Shown here: piece after piece, positions 62,885 to 64,000 of the stretch
How positions within the stretch are numbered: the first letter of the stretch is position 1
Layout: each line of letters opens with the position of its first letter
Source of the DNA: CAZKAP01 sp964552195
GTDB taxonomy: Bacteria > Bacteroidota > Bacteroidia > Flavobacteriales > Flavobacteriaceae
Reading direction: 5' to 3'
NCBI GenBank assembly: GCA_964552195.1
Contig: CAZKFM010000010.1
Location: forward strand, 46,537-110,536
Length of the DNA stretch: 64,000 nt
Notes under the pieces: model-generated
Seen by the model: only the letters and a program-made list of their open reading frames with translations
What the model was told of the DNA's origin: nothing
Database searches by the model: none
Made by a program: the position numbers and the translations under genes

Positions 62885-64000
62885 ATGAGCACGCTACAAA
62901 TTTCAGATAAACAAAATGAACCGAATTTGCATGAACCAAAAAAACAGCTCAGCAACTTCTACAATTCAATGTTTCGAACCGTTTGGTTCAGGCTTATCAC
63001 TACTGCTATTGTCGTTTGGGGGCTTAGTCTCCCATTGATGGCTCAGGAATCCCAAACACTACTCGACAGCATTGAAGCTCGACTACATGATGTTCATGAG
63101 AAAGGGATTTACTGGCCTAAATACGCCAATGTACGGTGGCTTCCTGATGGTACGGGCTACGCCATAACTCGGGACACAGTCCAATTTAAAGTAGAAATCA
63201 TTTCAGGTGACGAAACAAAGATGAGTGAAGAAGAAGTCAAAGCGCTCAAGAAAAATAGAAAACTGTCGCCAAATCAAACAATGGAATATGAGTATCGCGA
63301 TGGGAATTTATTTGTGAGTCCTGCTTCCGGAGGTGATGAATATCAAATCACGAATAATAAACGGCCAGATGAGGTTAATCATTGGGGATTCTCTTGGAGT
63401 CCGGATGGTCAATATCTGGCATTTGTAGAGCTGGACAAGGCTGAAGTTCGCGTACGCACAGATCTTCTAGGTGATGAACCAACTTACCCAAGTTTGAGAG
63501 AGCAACATTTTGCACGCGTTGGAGGTAAAATCGAGAGCTATCGTGTTGGAATCGCTCACGTAAATTCGAACGAACTGAATTGGGCTCAGCTGGACAGTCC
63601 CGAAGAGGGTTTTTATCTGGGCCAGGTGAAATGGTCCAATGATGAATTAACCATAGAATACTTAAGTCGTTTTAGAGATCATCGTAAAATTTTACTCGCA
63701 AATCCTGAGAACGGAAAAGTACAGCCCATTTTTGAAGAGTCAGATTCAGCTTGGGTAATGGCCAGTTATGAGGTCAATAGCGGTGTGGAGTGGTTTGATG
63801 ATGGCAATCGCTTTCTTGTTATCCATGAAAGGGACGGCTGGCGTCATGCCTACGTGCATTCTCGTGATGGCAAACAACTTTTTAAATTAACGAAGGGAGA
63901 CTTTGATATCATCAGACGTCATTCCATTGACGAAGATAATGGCTGGTTCTATTTTTATGCTTCACCCGAAAACGCTACTCAACGCTTCTTATATCGTGTG
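62885..64000 (+). CDS. Exported S9 (DPP-IV-like) peptidase, N-terminal part (3' end outside window)
   Basis: The frame is open from ATG 62885 to the window edge: 372 codons. An internal ATG at 62969 begins a classical signal peptide (FRLITTAIVVWGLSL, cleavage near LMAQ). The true start may therefore be there, or the protein may have an unusually long N-terminal region. The mature part matches the DPP-IV N-terminal propeller: SIEARLHDVHEKGIYWPKY, WGFSWSPDGQYLAFVELD, WRHAYVHSRDGKQ. The catalytic hydrolase domain would lie beyond the window. It would cleave dipeptides in the periplasm. Confidence 0.85.
   Translation, partial: MSTLQISDKQNEPNLHEPKKQLSNFYNSMFRTVWFRLITTAIVVWGLSLPLMAQESQTLLDSIEARLHDVHEKGIYWPKYANVRWLPDGTGYAITRDTVQFKVEIISGDETKMSEEEVKALKKNRKLSPNQTMEYEYRDGNLFVSPASGGDEYQITNNKRPDEVNHWGFSWSPDGQYLAFVELDKAEVRVRTDLLGDEPTYPSLREQHFARVGGKIESYRVGIAHVNSNELNWAQLDSPEEGFYLGQVKWSNDELTIEYLSRFRDHRKILLANPENGKVQPIFEESDSAWVMASYEVNSGVEWFDDGNRFLVIHERDGWRHAYVHSRDGKQLFKLTKGDFDIIRRHSIDEDNGWFYFYASPENATQRFLYRV

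Overview
The window reads as a chromosomal segment of a relatively GC-rich member of the Flavobacteriaceae (phylum Bacteroidota). The protein families point there: DUF5723, DUF3109 and DUF2141 proteins, an OMP_b-brl_3 type TonB-dependent receptor, short-chain-type L-threonine dehydrogenase, a LytS/LytTR pair, lycopene beta-cyclase, and lipoproteins with Bacteroidota-style lipoboxes. Promoter-like sequences match the Bacteroidota consensus TTTG-N19-TAnnTTTG in front of several genes and both tRNAs. Sampled lines of the main part are about 55% G+C, as in Robiginitalea-like genera, but the genus cannot be fixed from this reading. A run of exactly 100 N (15673-15772) is a scaffold gap.

Layout. 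1-8 kb: the end of a membrane M28 peptidase, an SDR protein, a TPR-like exported protein, an NTF2-like protein with a lipoprotein, L-threonine dehydrogenase, a lipoprotein gene broken by an in-frame stop, and an S9 peptidase. 7.5-17.9 kb: a LytTR/LytS pair divergent from a TonB-dependent receptor, arginase, small zinc-ribbon and membrane proteins, an HxlR regulator divergent from a tandem SnoaL lipoprotein with two matching operator-like palindromes between them, a repeat-rich stretch with the gap, tRNA-Arg(CCT), a fatty-acid hydroxylase and a DUF3109 protein. 18.1-21.7 kb: class Ia ribonucleotide reductase nrdB-nrdA with a strong terminator.

21.7-30.6 kb: a sugar-catabolism cluster (GMC oxidoreductase with its subunit-3-like partner, two TIM-barrel sugar isomerase/epimerases, Gfo/Idh/MocA oxidoreductase, NupG-like transporter, DUF1080 lipoprotein). 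I infer oxidation of glycosides at C3 and cleavage of the keto-glycoside. A DinB gene lies inside the operon and an ASCH gene lies antisense within it. 30.6-44 kb is mostly housekeeping: YicC-gmk-nadD, a PiT phosphate transporter fused to a PhoU-like domain, dgt, dxs, an outer-membrane DUF5723 protein, tadA, a ClC transporter with a CBS pair, and aspS. 44-51 kb: a TetR-TolC-adaptor-RND efflux operon. 51-53 kb: prenyl diphosphate synthase and lycopene cyclase, tail to tail. 53.3-58.8 kb: metal handling (ZIP, VIT1/CCC1, FeoA-FeoB-Cys-rich peptide, SCO). 58.9-60.5 kb: the RseP protease and tRNA-Asn(GTT).

Just after tRNA-Asn the sequence becomes AT-rich and gene-poor. It starts with a decayed IS1182-type transposase, then a lone NTF2-like lipoprotein, small unrecognised ORFs, and the first 372 codons of a DPP-IV-like S9 peptidase that runs off the right edge. 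This looks like an accessory region next to a tRNA gene. I found no CRISPR array, no recognisable defence system and no clearly new multi-gene system. The most informative unusual points are the HxlR-type operator pair, the keto-glycoside cluster, the ClC protein lacking its gate glutamate motif, stop codons shared inside palindromic CTAG/TTAA tetranucleotides at four convergent gene pairs, and the tRNA-Asn boundary.
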